Positions 36,294-45,280 are shown, counted from the first letter of the stretch. The stretch is 64,000 nucleotides of DNA from Kitasatospora papulosa (GCF_000717245.1 NZ_JNYQ01000019.1:24238-88237), one strand, 5' to 3'. The notes: a model not told the origin generated them from the letters alone. Numbers and translations: made by a program.

Positions 36294-36629
36294 TCACAGC
36301 GCGCGGACCGGCTGTGCGGCCGTGTGCACCGGCTCCGCGGTGACTGCGGGGGCCGAAAGGGCGGGGTCGAGGACGAGCCGTTCCACGCCGAGAGGAGCCG
36401 CGAGGGAACGGAGCGCGGGCTCGGAGAGCCTGATAGAGGACTGACCGGCACCGAGGGCCGCCGTCAGCAGGTCCTGGCGGGTGAAGCCGACGGCGGTCCG
36501 CTCCCCCATGGGGGAGCGGAACATCCGTAGCGCGGGCCCCGCTGCTCCAGGCCGGACTGGTACGTGGAGCAGCCCGGCAGGGGCCCGTTCTTCGGGGTCG
36601 GGGTCGTCGTCGTACTGGGAGAGGCACAT
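36294..36629 (-). CDS. SAV_915-family protein
   Basis: 111 residues, beginning MCLSQYDDDPDPEERAPAGL and containing LRMFRSPMGERTAVGFTRQD, LGAGQSSIRLSEPALRSLAA and PLGVERLVLDPAL. These match the SAV_915 family, small SseB-like Streptomyces proteins of unknown function. The pairing with diaminopimelate decarboxylase, 38 bp downstream, suggests a linked role, perhaps regulatory. Soluble; no signal peptide. Confidence 0.8.
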   Translation of the reverse strand: MCLSQYDDDPDPEERAPAGLLHVPVRPGAAGPALRMFRSPMGERTAVGFTRQDLLTAALGAGQSSIRLSEPALRSLAAPLGVERLVLDPALSAPAVTAEPVHTAAQPVRAL

Positions 36630-36697
36630 GGGTTCCTCCGAAGGATCCGCGGGAGGCGGTTGCCGGCGCGTGGCGTCGAAGCTATGCCCGCCCCTGG

Positions 36698-36715
36698 GGT
36701 GACTGCTTGGTCACC
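36698..36715. promoter_or_regulatory. Inverted repeat in the SAV_915/Usp divergent promoter
   Basis: GGTGACTGCTTGGTCACC: 6-bp arms GGTGAC/GTCACC around a 6-bp centre, about 70 bp upstream of the SAV_915 start and 110 bp upstream of the divergent Usp gene. The regulator is unknown; arm spacing does not match the usual Crp box. Confidence 0.45.
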
Positions 36716-36824
36716 TGACGCAACTTTGACGCCTGTCGTCCGGTTCATACGGATCACTGACGCCCGGAGCCCTCGGACCGCCGTTCAATGTAGTTCCGGG
36801 ACAGGACGACCAGGAGGACATGCG

Positions 36825-37343
36825 GTGCAGCGGAGGGTTGTGGTCGGTGTGAGCGGTTCCCTGGGAAGCCTCACGGCCCTCCACCGGGCCACTGCCGAGG
36901 CCCAGGAGCGCAACGCGGAGCTGTATGCGGTCCTGGCCTGGCAACTGCCCGGTGGAGGGCTGGGCAGCCGTGCCACGTACGGCACCGCCCTGCTGGGGGA
37001 GTGCCGGGAGGCGGCGAGGGACGATCTGTGCACGGCTCTGGACACGGCGTTCGCCGCAGGAAGACCGGGAGTCACTTTGGTCGGGTGTACCGTTCGGGGC
37101 GACCCGGGGGCGGTTCTCGTCGATGCTGTTCGGTCGTCCGACGACCTCCTGGTCGTCGGCACGGGCATCCGCGGCAGGTGGTTCCCTGGACTGCGGGCGC
37201 CGGTGGCCAGGCATTGCCTGGCACACGCGCCGTGCCCCGTGCTCGCCGTCCCCCCGAACCCGCTCGAGGCCGAAATTGCCGCAGTACGGCGCAGGACGTG
37301 GTCGCCAGACAACACGGCGCCAAGTTCCCCATGGCCGTCATGA
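36825..37343 (+). CDS. Universal stress protein, single domain
   Basis: 172 residues. Starts VQRRVVVGVSGSLGSLTALH (beta-1 plus loop of a Usp). The ATP-binding motif is LLVVGTGIRGRWFPGLRAPV-ARHC: G-x2-G is reduced to G-I-R-G, but the final G-S/T is replaced, so nucleotide binding is doubtful. The GTG start follows AGGAGG at seven bases. The last 20 residues (after AVRRRTW) are not Usp-like and run into an IS256 transposase scar in another frame, so the natural C-terminus was probably replaced at the insertion point. Divergent from SAV_915/lysA. Confidence 0.82.
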   Translation: MQRRVVVGVSGSLGSLTALHRATAEAQERNAELYAVLAWQLPGGGLGSRATYGTALLGECREAARDDLCTALDTAFAAGRPGVTLVGCTVRGDPGAVLVDAVRSSDDLLVVGTGIRGRWFPGLRAPVARHCLAHAPCPVLAVPPNPLEAEIAAVRRRTWSPDNTAPSSPWPS

Positions 37344-37642
37344 AGATCACCGATGACGAGGACGGACTGCCGGCCTTCTACGACTTCTCCGCCGAGCACC
37401 GGGACCAGCTGAGGACCACCAACCTGATCGAGTCGACCTTGGCGGCCGTCCGGCTGCGGACCAAGGTCACCCAAGGGGCCGGCTCACGAGCGGCCGCACT
37501 TGCGATGGTGTTCGAGCTCGTCGAGGCCACCCGGACCCGCTGGCGAGCCGTGAATGCACCCCACCTCGTCGCCCTCGTCCGAGTCGGAGCCCACATCGAA
37601 CGCGGCTACCTCGTGGAGCGGCCGCAGACGACCGCAGCATGA
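37301..37642 (+). pseudogene. IS256-family (mutator) transposase C-terminal remnant
   Basis: About 113 codons read GAKFPMAVMKITDDEDGLPA, FYDFSAEHRDQLRTTNLIES, VRLRTKVTQGAGSRAAALAM and RWRAVNAPHLVALVR, the C-terminus of IS256/mutator transposases (AEHW-HLRTTNPIESTFATVRLRT). The catalytic glutamate region is retained in NLIEST, but the two upstream aspartates and the N-terminus are missing, so it is inactive. It overlaps the 3' end of the Usp gene. Confidence 0.85.
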
Positions 37643-37691
37643 CTCATGAACAGGGTGGCGGACCTGCCTCAAAGTTCGAGATCATCCGGTC

Positions 37692-38675
37692 ATGTCGGAT
37701 GACACGCCAGGACAGGGCCTCCCAGCCGGCTTCGGGTTCCGGCCGTATCGGGGTGATGTGGACCACGGCCCCATGGCCACGGTGCGGCTGGAATGTGTCG
37801 AACGGGACCGGGTCGACGCCCGTTCGGTGGTGGAAGGGCTCCCGACAGCCGCCGAGATCGCCGAGGCCTCTGCCAAGCTGGACGAGCCGTCCAAGAACCA
37901 GGTCCTGGTGGTGCGCGACGGGAGCGTCGTCGGCTACTCGACGATCCGGTGGTGGCAGGAGCGGGACGATACGTGGCTGTACCTGCACCGCGGTTACCTC
38001 TTGCCCGAGCATCGCGGCCAGGGCATCGGATCAGCCATGCTGCGCTGGGCCGAAGAGCGGATCCGCCAGCTCGTCGAAATACACGGCACGGTGCGGACTG
38101 CGGTGATCGGTGCGAACGCCATGATCTCCGAGCAGGATGCCACGGCGCTTCTGCTCGCAGCCGGCTACCGACGTGTCTTCAGTCTGGTCGAGCTAGAGCT
38201 GGGCGATCTGCAGCAGTTGCCCGAGCCGGGCAGCGAACTCCGTCCCGGGATACGGACGGGGCCGATCGGGACCAGCCACTACCGCGCGGCCTGGAGGACG
38301 GTCGTCGACTCGTATGCGGACACCGGTTTCACCCAGAAATGGTCCTTCCAGGACTTTGTCGACACCGCCAACCCGGCATGTTGGAGGGCCGCCTGGAACG
38401 GGCAGGACATGCTCGGCGTGGCCCTCTGCTCCATCCGCGGCCACGACCACACCGTGGGCGAGGTCGAAGAGCTGAGTGTCCGAACGGACCAGCGACGCCT
38501 CGGAATCGGCCGGGTCCTGCTGCTGGACGGGCTGCGAAGTCTTCGCGAGCGGGGCGCAACGACTGCCAGGTTGTACACGGGCACGGCAAATCCGCACCGA
38601 TCCTACGATCTTTACGAGAGCGTGGGGTTCCGGAGACGGAACGAGTATGTCCGCTACCGCAAGCCGCTCGTTTGA
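37692..38675 (+). CDS. Tandem GNAT acetyltransferase (MshD-like layout)
   Basis: 327 residues holding two GNAT domains. The N-terminal one has GYLLPEHRGQGIGSAMLRWA (acetyl-CoA loop) and ATALLLAAGYRRVFSLVELE. The C-terminal one has LSVRTDQRRLGIGRVLLLDG and YDLYESVGFRRRNEYVRYRK. The layout matches mycothiol-synthase-like double GNATs, and N-acetyltransferases of this type often confer self-resistance or modify amines. The substrate is unknown. No strong ribosome site before the ATG. It ends at a 10-bp-arm hairpin. Confidence 0.88.
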   Translation: MSDDTPGQGLPAGFGFRPYRGDVDHGPMATVRLECVERDRVDARSVVEGLPTAAEIAEASAKLDEPSKNQVLVVRDGSVVGYSTIRWWQERDDTWLYLHRGYLLPEHRGQGIGSAMLRWAEERIRQLVEIHGTVRTAVIGANAMISEQDATALLLAAGYRRVFSLVELELGDLQQLPEPGSELRPGIRTGPIGTSHYRAAWRTVVDSYADTGFTQKWSFQDFVDTANPACWRAAWNGQDMLGVALCSIRGHDHTVGEVEELSVRTDQRRLGIGRVLLLDGLRSLRERGATTARLYTGTANPHRSYDLYESVGFRRRNEYVRYRKPLV

Positions 38676-38705
38676 TCGACCGGTCATCGGACTGTCCGGT
38701 CGATC
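38674..38705. terminator. Hairpin after the GNAT gene
   Basis: GATCGACCGG at 38674-38683 and CCGGTCGATC at 38696-38705, with a 12-nt loop. It overlaps the stop codon of the GNAT gene. Confidence 0.6.
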
Positions 38706-39334
38706 CACGGAATTTGACGATATCTCCACATGGAGTGCCATGCCGTCGACCGTTCCGGCCCCGGTGGTCCTCCTGGCGATGTGCTGGGCGGACGCCAGAT
38801 CCTTATCGGCCTGACTGAGTGGTCGTCGCCCCATGTGGCACCTTCGCGCACGCCTTCGTCCCGGGCTTTTGTCGCCGACGCGTCCCAGCGTGCCGGCGAC
38901 GAGAGCCGATCGCGTTGTGCGCCCGAGCACTCCGGTGAACCCGCAGTGCTGATCTCCGGAGCGGTCGTCAGTCCGAGTCGACCGTTTCCTTTCTTGTTCA
39001 TGCATTTCTGATGGAGGAAAGTCAAAATTCGAACGTATCGATCCCGTGTCCTCTCTTCGCTCGGGAGTTCGCCTTCTCTGTGCTCGCCGACTTGACGAAG
39101 TAGCGTCGACTTGCCGCCGAACGAGGGGCGTCCCGTCACCGGCCTCCCGACCCACCCCGAACCGCCTGAACAGCAGCAACGCCGGGCTCTCCGGCCCTGA
39201 CGCCATTCGGCCGACGGGTCGGCGGGGTGCCCGGGCGCTCTTGTTGACGTCGGAAAACTGCCAGAAGGTGTCTCCTGTCCCTGCTGCAATAGTGCTCACA
39301 ACCATTTGTGACGCCCCACAACAGGACGGGATTC
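38706..39334. other. Long leader region upstream of the cluster exporter
   Basis: About 630 bp without a confident gene. It contains an A/T-rich section (about 38985-39050), unusual for this genome and probably the promoter zone of the MFS gene. A 30-codon frame (39011-39103) with unbiased codons begins MEESQNSNVSIPCPLFAREF but lacks a ribosome site. Confidence 0.45.
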
Positions 39335-40561
39335 GTGTCCACAGCAACGACTGCTTCCATCGACCCAGCTGAACTGCCGGCACGGTCGCCACTTGTCTCG
39401 TGGCTGGCCGTGATCTCGGTGATGCTGGGAATTTTCTCGATCGTCACCACCGAAATCCTGCCGATCGGATTGCTTACCTCCATCGGGTCGAGTTTCACCA
39501 TCTCCGATGGAATGGCCGGCCTGATGATGACCATGCCGGGCTTCCTGGCGGCCATCTCGGCACCTCTGGTCACCGTGGCAACGGGGCGCATCGACCGGCG
39601 TCTCATGCTGGGGGCGTTCGTCCTCCTGCTGGCGCTGGCGAACTTCCTGGCGGCGGCTGCGTCCAGCTACTGGCTGGTCCTGGTCTCCCGGGTCATGGTC
39701 GGCATCACCATCGGAGGGTTCTGGTCGATCGGGGCGGGACTGGCCGGCCGGCTGGTACCTCCGGAGTCGGTCGGCCGCGCCACCGCCGTGATCTTCTCCT
39801 CGGTACCGCTCGGATCTGTGCTCGGCGTACCGATGGGCACGTTCATCGGGGACGTCGCGGGGTGGCGTACAGCCTTCCTGGTGATGGGAGTGCTGACTCT
39901 CGCCGTGTTCGTCCTGCTGATCCTGGTGGTCCCGTCCCTGCCCGCGGAGGAGCCCACACGCCTGCGCGTGCTCACCGGCATGCTGAAAAGCGTCAACACC
40001 AGGTTCGCTCTGGTGATCACCTTCCTGGTCGTGCTCGCCCACTTCGGGGCCTACACCTACGTCACCCCGTTCCTGGAACAGGTGACGCACGTGGGCGCCG
40101 GGCTCATCACCGTGTTCCTCCTCATCTACGGGGCAGCCGGCATCGCCGGGAACTTCCTGGGCGGATCACTCGTGGGGCGATACCCGAGGGCCACCTTCGC
40201 GGCGGCCGCCGCGATGATCGGCGGGGCGACCCTGCTGCTCCCTGTGCTCGGCGGCAGCCGGCTCGGGGCGGTGAGTCTGCTGATCCTGTGGGGTGTCGCG
40301 TACGGGGCCGTTCCGGTCTGCTCCCAGACCTGGTTCGCCAAGGCATGTCCCGATTCCCCCGAGGCCTCATCGGTGCTCTTCACGGCGTCGTTCCAAGCCA
40401 CCATCTCGATGGGCGCCCTGGCCGGAGGCGTGGTGGTCGACCAGTCCTCCCCGTCCGTGGTCATGGCACTCGCCGGCACGGCCGCGGTCTTCACCGTGGT
40501 GGCCATCGGCGTTCACCAGGCCCGAAAGGTCACCTGGCCCGAGCCGGCTCACCAGCCGTAG
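39335..40561 (+). CDS. MFS drug/metabolite exporter (DHA1/AraJ type)
   Basis: About 408 residues, 12 membrane helices. The N-terminus SWLAVISVMLGIFSIVTTEI, followed by LPIGLLTSI, the helix-3 GLMMTMPGFLAAISAPLV, and the motif-C-like VSRVMVGITIGGFWSIGAGL segment are typical of AraJ/YdhP-like effluxers, often found in antibiotic clusters. The GTG start at 39335 follows AGGACGG; a GTG at 39308 is an alternative. It heads the plus-strand arm of the putative cluster, 175 bp before the asparagine synthetase gene, and is the likely product exporter. Confidence 0.9.
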   Translation: MSTATTASIDPAELPARSPLVSWLAVISVMLGIFSIVTTEILPIGLLTSIGSSFTISDGMAGLMMTMPGFLAAISAPLVTVATGRIDRRLMLGAFVLLLALANFLAAAASSYWLVLVSRVMVGITIGGFWSIGAGLAGRLVPPESVGRATAVIFSSVPLGSVLGVPMGTFIGDVAGWRTAFLVMGVLTLAVFVLLILVVPSLPAEEPTRLRVLTGMLKSVNTRFALVITFLVVLAHFGAYTYVTPFLEQVTHVGAGLITVFLLIYGAAGIAGNFLGGSLVGRYPRATFAAAAAMIGGATLLLPVLGGSRLGAVSLLILWGVAYGAVPVCSQTWFAKACPDSPEASSVLFTASFQATISMGALAGGVVVDQSSPSVVMALAGTAAVFTVVAIGVHQARKVTWPEPAHQP

Positions 40562-40736
40562 GGCCACAGCTCCTCACCCAGGGCTCCTGCCCGACGTCCG
40601 GTCCGCCGTAGCCACCCCGCTGCGACGGGCCGGTCCGGTGACCTGCACACACATCCCTTGTCCCAGGGACACGGGCGCCCGCATCAGGCAGGCGTCCGCC
40701 GTTCTTCCGTTCTTCGACCGAAGGAGTACGTCGCTT

Positions 40737-42587
40737 ATGTGCGGCATCGCGGGCTGGGTAGATTTCACGCGCGACTTAGGACAGGAGCGCGCCGTCGTCG
40801 ACGCCATGACACGGACGATGGCGTGCCGCGGCCCGGACGACGAAGGGGTGTGGATCGACCGGCATGCCGCGATCGGCCACCGCAGGCTTTCGGTCATCGA
40901 CCTGGAAGGCGGCCGCCAGCCCATGACGGCCGAGGAGGACGGACGCACACTCGCCGTCCTCACCTTCAGCGGCGAGATATACAACTACCGTGAACTCCGG
41001 TCCGACCTCGCCTCCCGGGGGCACCGCTTCCGTACCCGCAGCGACACCGAAGTGGTGCTGCGCGGCTATCTGGAATGGGGGGAGGGACTCGTCGACAAGC
41101 TCAACGGCATGTTCGCATTCGCCGTCTGGGACGTCCGCAGCCAGGAACTGCTCCTCGTGCGGGACCGGATGGGCGTCAAACCTCTGTACTACTACCCGAC
41201 GGCCGACGGGGTCCTGTTCGGCTCCGAACCCAAGACGATCCTCGCGAACCCGGGAATCCCCCGCCGGATCAACGTCGACGGCTTGCGTGAACTCCTGGAC
41301 ATGGTCAAGACCCCCGAGCACGCGATCTTCACCGGGATGCACGAGGTCCGGCCCGGCCACACCGTCCGGGTCCGCCGCGAAGGTCTGGTCAAGCGCTGCT
41401 ACTGGGCGCTGGAGGCAAAGGAACACACGGACACGCTGAAGCAGACCATCGACACGGTCCGCGGCCTGCTCGAGGACACCGTGAGCCGGCAGCTCATCTC
41501 CGACGTCCCCCTGTGCAGCCTGCTCTCCGGCGGACTCGACTCCTCCGCGATCACCGCCCTGGCCGCCAAGGCGCTGGCCGCCGAAGGAGGGGGCCCGGTC
41601 CGCTCCTTCTCCGTCGACTTCGTCGGAGCCGAGGAGAATTTCGTCCCCGACCCTCTGCGCAGTACGCCCGACGCGCCCTTCGTACGGGACCTCGTCCAGC
41701 ACGTGGACGCCGCGCACAAGGAGATCCTTCTCAACAGCGACGACCTGAGCGACCCCGGGGTCCGGGCGGCAGTCCTCGCCGCCACCGACCTGCCCCCCAT
41801 GTGGTACGGAGACCTGTGGCCCTCCCTCTACCTCCTCTTCCAGGCGGTACGGGAACGCTCCACGGTCGCACTGTCCGGCGAGTCCGCCGACGAACTCTTC
41901 GGCGGCTACAGCTGGTTCCACGACCCCGAGGTGCTCACCGCCGAAACGTTCCCCTGGCTGACCACCACTCCGGGACCGTTCTACGACGGCACACCGCTGT
42001 TCGACGGCGGCTTGCTGAGAACCCTCGACATTCCCGCATACCGGCGCTCCAGCTACGGCGACGCCATCGCCGAAGTCCCGGTCCTGGCAGGTGAGACCGG
42101 CCTGGAGAAGCGCATGAGAGAGATCAGCTACCTCAACCTCACCCGCTTCCTCAACACCCTCCTGGACCGGAAGGACAGGATGAGCATGGCCGTCGGACTG
42201 GAGGTGCGCGTCCCGTTCTGCGACCACCGTCTCGTCGAGTACGTCTTCAACGCCCCCTGGGCCATGAAGACCTTCGACGGCCGTGAGAAGAGCCTGCTGC
42301 GCGCCGCGACCCGCGACGTGCTTCCCGAGTCCATCGCGCAGCGGGTGAAGGCGCCCTACCCCAGCACCCAGGACTCGGGCTACGAGAAGAAGCTCCGGGA
42401 CAGGCTTGCCGAGGTCATCGGCCAGGGCAACGCGCCGATCCTGCCGCTCCTCGACCTGGAACGGACCCGCGGCCGCCTCGACGGAAGCATCAGCACGGCC
42501 AGTACGCAGATCACCCGCATCGACCTGGAAGTACCGCTCTGGCTCAACGCCTGGCTGGAGTCGTACGACGTCACGATCGACCTCTAG
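40737..42587 (+). CDS. Asparagine synthetase (glutamine-hydrolysing), cluster-associated
   Basis: 616-residue AsnB-type enzyme. MCGIAGW shows the intact N-terminal Cys nucleophile of the glutaminase domain, with RRLSVIDLEGGRQPM, FSGEIYNYRELR and FAFAVWDVRSQELLLVRDRM. The synthetase domain carries the pyrophosphate loop CSLLSGGLDSSAI (about residue 260) and ALSGESADELFGGYSWF. It should activate a carboxylate with ATP and amidate it with glutamine-derived ammonia, unlike beta-lactam synthetases, which lose Cys2. Codon 14 is TTA (40776-40778), making translation bldA-dependent. Start after GAAGGAG. It may amidate the pathway carboxylate. Confidence 0.92.
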   Translation: MCGIAGWVDFTRDLGQERAVVDAMTRTMACRGPDDEGVWIDRHAAIGHRRLSVIDLEGGRQPMTAEEDGRTLAVLTFSGEIYNYRELRSDLASRGHRFRTRSDTEVVLRGYLEWGEGLVDKLNGMFAFAVWDVRSQELLLVRDRMGVKPLYYYPTADGVLFGSEPKTILANPGIPRRINVDGLRELLDMVKTPEHAIFTGMHEVRPGHTVRVRREGLVKRCYWALEAKEHTDTLKQTIDTVRGLLEDTVSRQLISDVPLCSLLSGGLDSSAITALAAKALAAEGGGPVRSFSVDFVGAEENFVPDPLRSTPDAPFVRDLVQHVDAAHKEILLNSDDLSDPGVRAAVLAATDLPPMWYGDLWPSLYLLFQAVRERSTVALSGESADELFGGYSWFHDPEVLTAETFPWLTTTPGPFYDGTPLFDGGLLRTLDIPAYRRSSYGDAIAEVPVLAGETGLEKRMREISYLNLTRFLNTLLDRKDRMSMAVGLEVRVPFCDHRLVEYVFNAPWAMKTFDGREKSLLRAATRDVLPESIAQRVKAPYPSTQDSGYEKKLRDRLAEVIGQGNAPILPLLDLERTRGRLDGSISTASTQITRIDLEVPLWLNAWLESYDVTIDL

Positions 42588-42759
42588 CGCGTCGGATACC
42601 GCACGTCCTTCCAGCACCGCCCAGTAGTACCGCTCCTGCAGCGCTCCTGTCCGTGACCGGCTCCGAAGGCCGCGGACACCCCTACCCCGGCGGCCCTCTC
42701 GTCTCCCGAAGGGCCGCCGGGTCCTTCCCTGCTCGCCCGCCTCGCGTAAGGAATCCTCG

Positions 42760-42960
42760 ATGGCCTCCTCGTACGGTCCGCCTGCGGCACCACAGGAGCC
42801 CGCGCCCGAGGCCGGCTGGTCCGACCGGGTGTCGGAACTGGCCGCTTGGCTCGACGGCATCCTGGCCGGGCTGCATGGCCTCGACCTCGAAGGTGTCGCC
42901 CCGTCGTCGGCGTACAGCGCCGCAGGCACCCAGGCTGGAACGCCCGATGCTGTCCTGTGA
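42760..42960 (+). CDS. Small GatC/AtzG-like amidase partner
   Basis: 66 residues. The central helix LAAWLDGILAGLHGLDLEGV, followed by APSSAYS, resembles GatC and the small AtzG-like/DUF4089 partners of amidases (L---L--L--LDLDGVEP). It overlaps the amidase start by 14 bp and is therefore translationally coupled to it, strongly suggesting a stabilising small subunit. ATG after AAGGAATCC. The assignment rests on helix pattern and context. Confidence 0.65.
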   Translation: MASSYGPPAAPQEPAPEAGWSDRVSELAAWLDGILAGLHGLDLEGVAPSSAYSAAGTQAGTPDAVL

Positions 42961-44338
42961 GATGACGGTCGAGGAGGCCGCCGCCGCCGTCGGCGGGCGC
43001 GAGTTGTCGCCCGTCGAGCTCGTCGAGTCCGTCCTGACCCGCTGCGAGGCGAGCGAAGGACGGCTCAACGCCTATGCCACCGTGGACGCGGACCGAGCGA
43101 GGAAAGCCGCCGCACGGGCAGAGCGCGAGATCCGCGAGGGTGACTACCGTGGCCCGCTGCACGGCATCCCCTACGGACTCAAGGACATGATCGACACCGC
43201 CGGGATACCCACCACGGCTGGGTCACGGGCGTGGGAAGGCCGTGTACCGGGCCAGGACAGCACGGTGGCCGCCCGGCTCGCGCGGGCCGGTGCCGTCCTG
43301 GTGGGCAAGACCCAGACACATGAGTTCGCCTACGGCCTGCTCACCCCGCAGACGTTCAACCCCTGGCGGGCGGAGCGCACGGCCGGTGGTTCGAGCGGGG
43401 GATCGGCGGTCGCGGTGGCCGCCGGTTCCGCCCTCTTCGCCCTCGGCACGGACACGGGGGGCTCTGTACGGGTTCCGGCGGCGCTGAACGGCGTCGTCGG
43501 CCTCAAGCCCACCTACGGGCTCGTCCCGTGCGTCGGTGTCGCCCCCTTGTCATGGTCCCTGGACACCGTCGGCACGCTGACCCGGACGGCCGGGGACGCC
43601 GGCCTCGTGCTGCGGGCCCTCACGGACCAGGGGCACCACGGCCCCGGGACACCGCCCCGGTGCGCCGGGACGCGCGGTGACCTGCTGGGCCTGCGCGTCG
43701 GCGTTCCCGCCGCCTTCTTCTTCGAGCACGTCGACCCGCAGGTGGAAGTGGCGGTCCGGCAGGCCATCGAGGACCTCCGGGCGCTGGGCGCCACGACCGT
43801 ACCCGTGGTCCCGCCCCTCACGGAACACATGGAGGCCACCCACTGGGGGCTGATGGCTCCGGAGGCGGCAGCCGTCCACGAGCGCGGACTGCGGGAGGTG
43901 CCGCACCTCTACGGGCGGGACGTACGTCTCCTGCTGGAGGCCGGAGCGCACATCCTGGCCGCGGACCATCTCCGTGCCCAGCGCTCCCGCACCCTGATCC
44001 GGCAGGCCTGGCTCGGCGTGTTCGACGGTGTCGACGTGATCGCCGCCCCCAGCGTGCCGCTGACCGCGGTGCCACGGGACCAGGACACCGTCAACTGGCC
44101 GGACGGCTATACCGAGTCCGTCACCTCCGCGTACGTACGGCTCTCCGCGCCCGGCAACGTCACGGGGTTCCCCACACTCTCCCTGCCCGTCGCGCGGGAC
44201 TCCGACGGCATGCCCATCGGCATGCAGCTGATGGCCCGCCCGTTCGACGAGTCCACCCTCCTACGCACCGGTTCCGTCTTCGAGAGGTCCCGTGACGACC
44301 CGGCCCGGCCCGCCCCCGCGCAGGGGACGCATCACTGA
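42947..44338 (+). CDS. Amidase (amidase-signature family)
   Basis: 463 residues with the Ser-cisSer-Lys triad: Lys79 in GIPYGLKDMID, cis-Ser150 in AGGSSGGSAVAV, nucleophile Ser173 in DTGGSVRVPAAL. GatA-like in length and order of blocks (LNGVVGLKPTYG follows). It hydrolyses or transfers amides; with the coupled GatC-like protein and the adjacent asparagine synthetase it could process an amide intermediate, remove a protecting acyl group, or perform a transamidation. Substrate unknown. Start chosen at 42947 because it gives the family N-terminus (EAAAAVGGRELSPVELVESV). Confidence 0.9.
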   Translation: MLSCEMTVEEAAAAVGGRELSPVELVESVLTRCEASEGRLNAYATVDADRARKAAARAEREIREGDYRGPLHGIPYGLKDMIDTAGIPTTAGSRAWEGRVPGQDSTVAARLARAGAVLVGKTQTHEFAYGLLTPQTFNPWRAERTAGGSSGGSAVAVAAGSALFALGTDTGGSVRVPAALNGVVGLKPTYGLVPCVGVAPLSWSLDTVGTLTRTAGDAGLVLRALTDQGHHGPGTPPRCAGTRGDLLGLRVGVPAAFFFEHVDPQVEVAVRQAIEDLRALGATTVPVVPPLTEHMEATHWGLMAPEAAAVHERGLREVPHLYGRDVRLLLEAGAHILAADHLRAQRSRTLIRQAWLGVFDGVDVIAAPSVPLTAVPRDQDTVNWPDGYTESVTSAYVRLSAPGNVTGFPTLSLPVARDSDGMPIGMQLMARPFDESTLLRTGSVFERSRDDPARPAPAQGTHH

Positions 44339-44446
44339 CAGACCGCGGGCGCATCACCGCCAACCGCCTACTCAGCACGCGCGACGCCCCGCATACTGCC
44401 GCTACGCCCTCGCCGAACCGGCACCGAGCACCGAAAGGGACCCCGC

Positions 44447-45274
44447 ATGAACACCGGACCGTCGCCCCTGTCCGCCACGACGGCGAACGCCTTCTACCAC
44501 GACCTGGGCAATGGCCGCTTCGCGAGCTCACCGGCTACGGCGGGGCCCTGGAGCGCCAAGACCCAGCACGGCGGTCCCCCCTCCGCGCTCATGGGCCGAG
44601 CCATGGAACAGCACGCCCCCCGGCGCGGGATGCGCATCGCCCGCGTAACCGTGGAACTGCTGCGCCCCGTGCCCGTCGCGGATCTGGAGCTCGAGGTACG
44701 GACCGTGCGCTCCGGCGGCCGTACGGAGATCCTGGAGGGCGAGATGACGTCCGGGGGCACCCCGGTGCTGGTGGCACGCGCCTGGCGGCTGGTCGCCAGC
44801 CCACCCGAGACGCCGTCACTGTGTCCCGCGCCGGCCGCGCCGCAGCGGCCGGGCCCGCAGGCACCGCACACCATGGCCGCGGCCCACCTCGAAGGCTATG
44901 TCTCGGCCATGGAGTGGCGCTTCGAGCCCGGCAAGGGTTTCGACTCGCTCGGTCCCGGGACCGCCTGGGCACGCCAGCGCATCCCGCTCGTCGAGGGAGC
45001 ACAGGACACGCCGTTGACCCGGGCGCTCACCCTGGCCGACAGCAGCTGGGCCGTCGCGTTCGAACTCGACCACCACGCGGGACTCGTCATCAACACGGAC
45101 ATCACTCTCGCTCTGCACCGCGACCCGGTGGGCGAGTGGCTGTGTCTGCGCTCGGACACCGCGGCGAGTCCCGCCGGTTCGGGCCTGGCCCTCGGGCAGC
45201 TCGACGACGCCATCGGCGACTGCGGTCGGGTCCTGCAGACCCTGCTGGTCACCGAGCGCGGAACCCGCACCTGA
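44447..45274 (+). CDS. TesB-like double-hotdog thioesterase
   Basis: 275 residues resembling acyl-CoA thioesterase II-like (4HBT_3) proteins. The first hotdog has WSAKTQHGGPPSALMGRAME and RIARVTVELLRPVPVADLEL; the second has FEPGKGFDSLGPGTAWARQR, PLTRALTLADSSWAVAFE and NTDITLALHRDPVGEWLCL. It would hydrolyse an acyl-CoA or other thioester. Last gene of the plus-strand arm, after a 108-bp gap, ending at the 26-bp-arm hairpin shared with the convergent P450 gene. Role in the cluster uncertain. Confidence 0.82.
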   Translation: MNTGPSPLSATTANAFYHDLGNGRFASSPATAGPWSAKTQHGGPPSALMGRAMEQHAPRRGMRIARVTVELLRPVPVADLELEVRTVRSGGRTEILEGEMTSGGTPVLVARAWRLVASPPETPSLCPAPAAPQRPGPQAPHTMAAAHLEGYVSAMEWRFEPGKGFDSLGPGTAWARQRIPLVEGAQDTPLTRALTLADSSWAVAFELDHHAGLVINTDITLALHRDPVGEWLCLRSDTAASPAGSGLALGQLDDAIGDCGRVLQTLLVTERGTRT

Positions 45275-45280
45275 CCAGGT

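Noticed and set aside
36698..36715. Crp binding site
   Set aside because: The arms GTGAC/GTCAC are Crp-like, but the spacing between TGA and TCA is 8 rather than 6 bases.
40737..42587. Beta-lactam synthetase reading of the asparagine synthetase homologue
   Set aside because: The N-terminal Cys2 nucleophile is intact (MCGIAGW), so glutamine-dependent amidation is expected; beta-lactam synthetases lose it.
40776..42929. 717-codon minus-strand frame opposite asparagine synthetase
   Set aside because: Composition typical of an antisense shadow; asparagine synthetase motifs on the plus strand are unambiguous.
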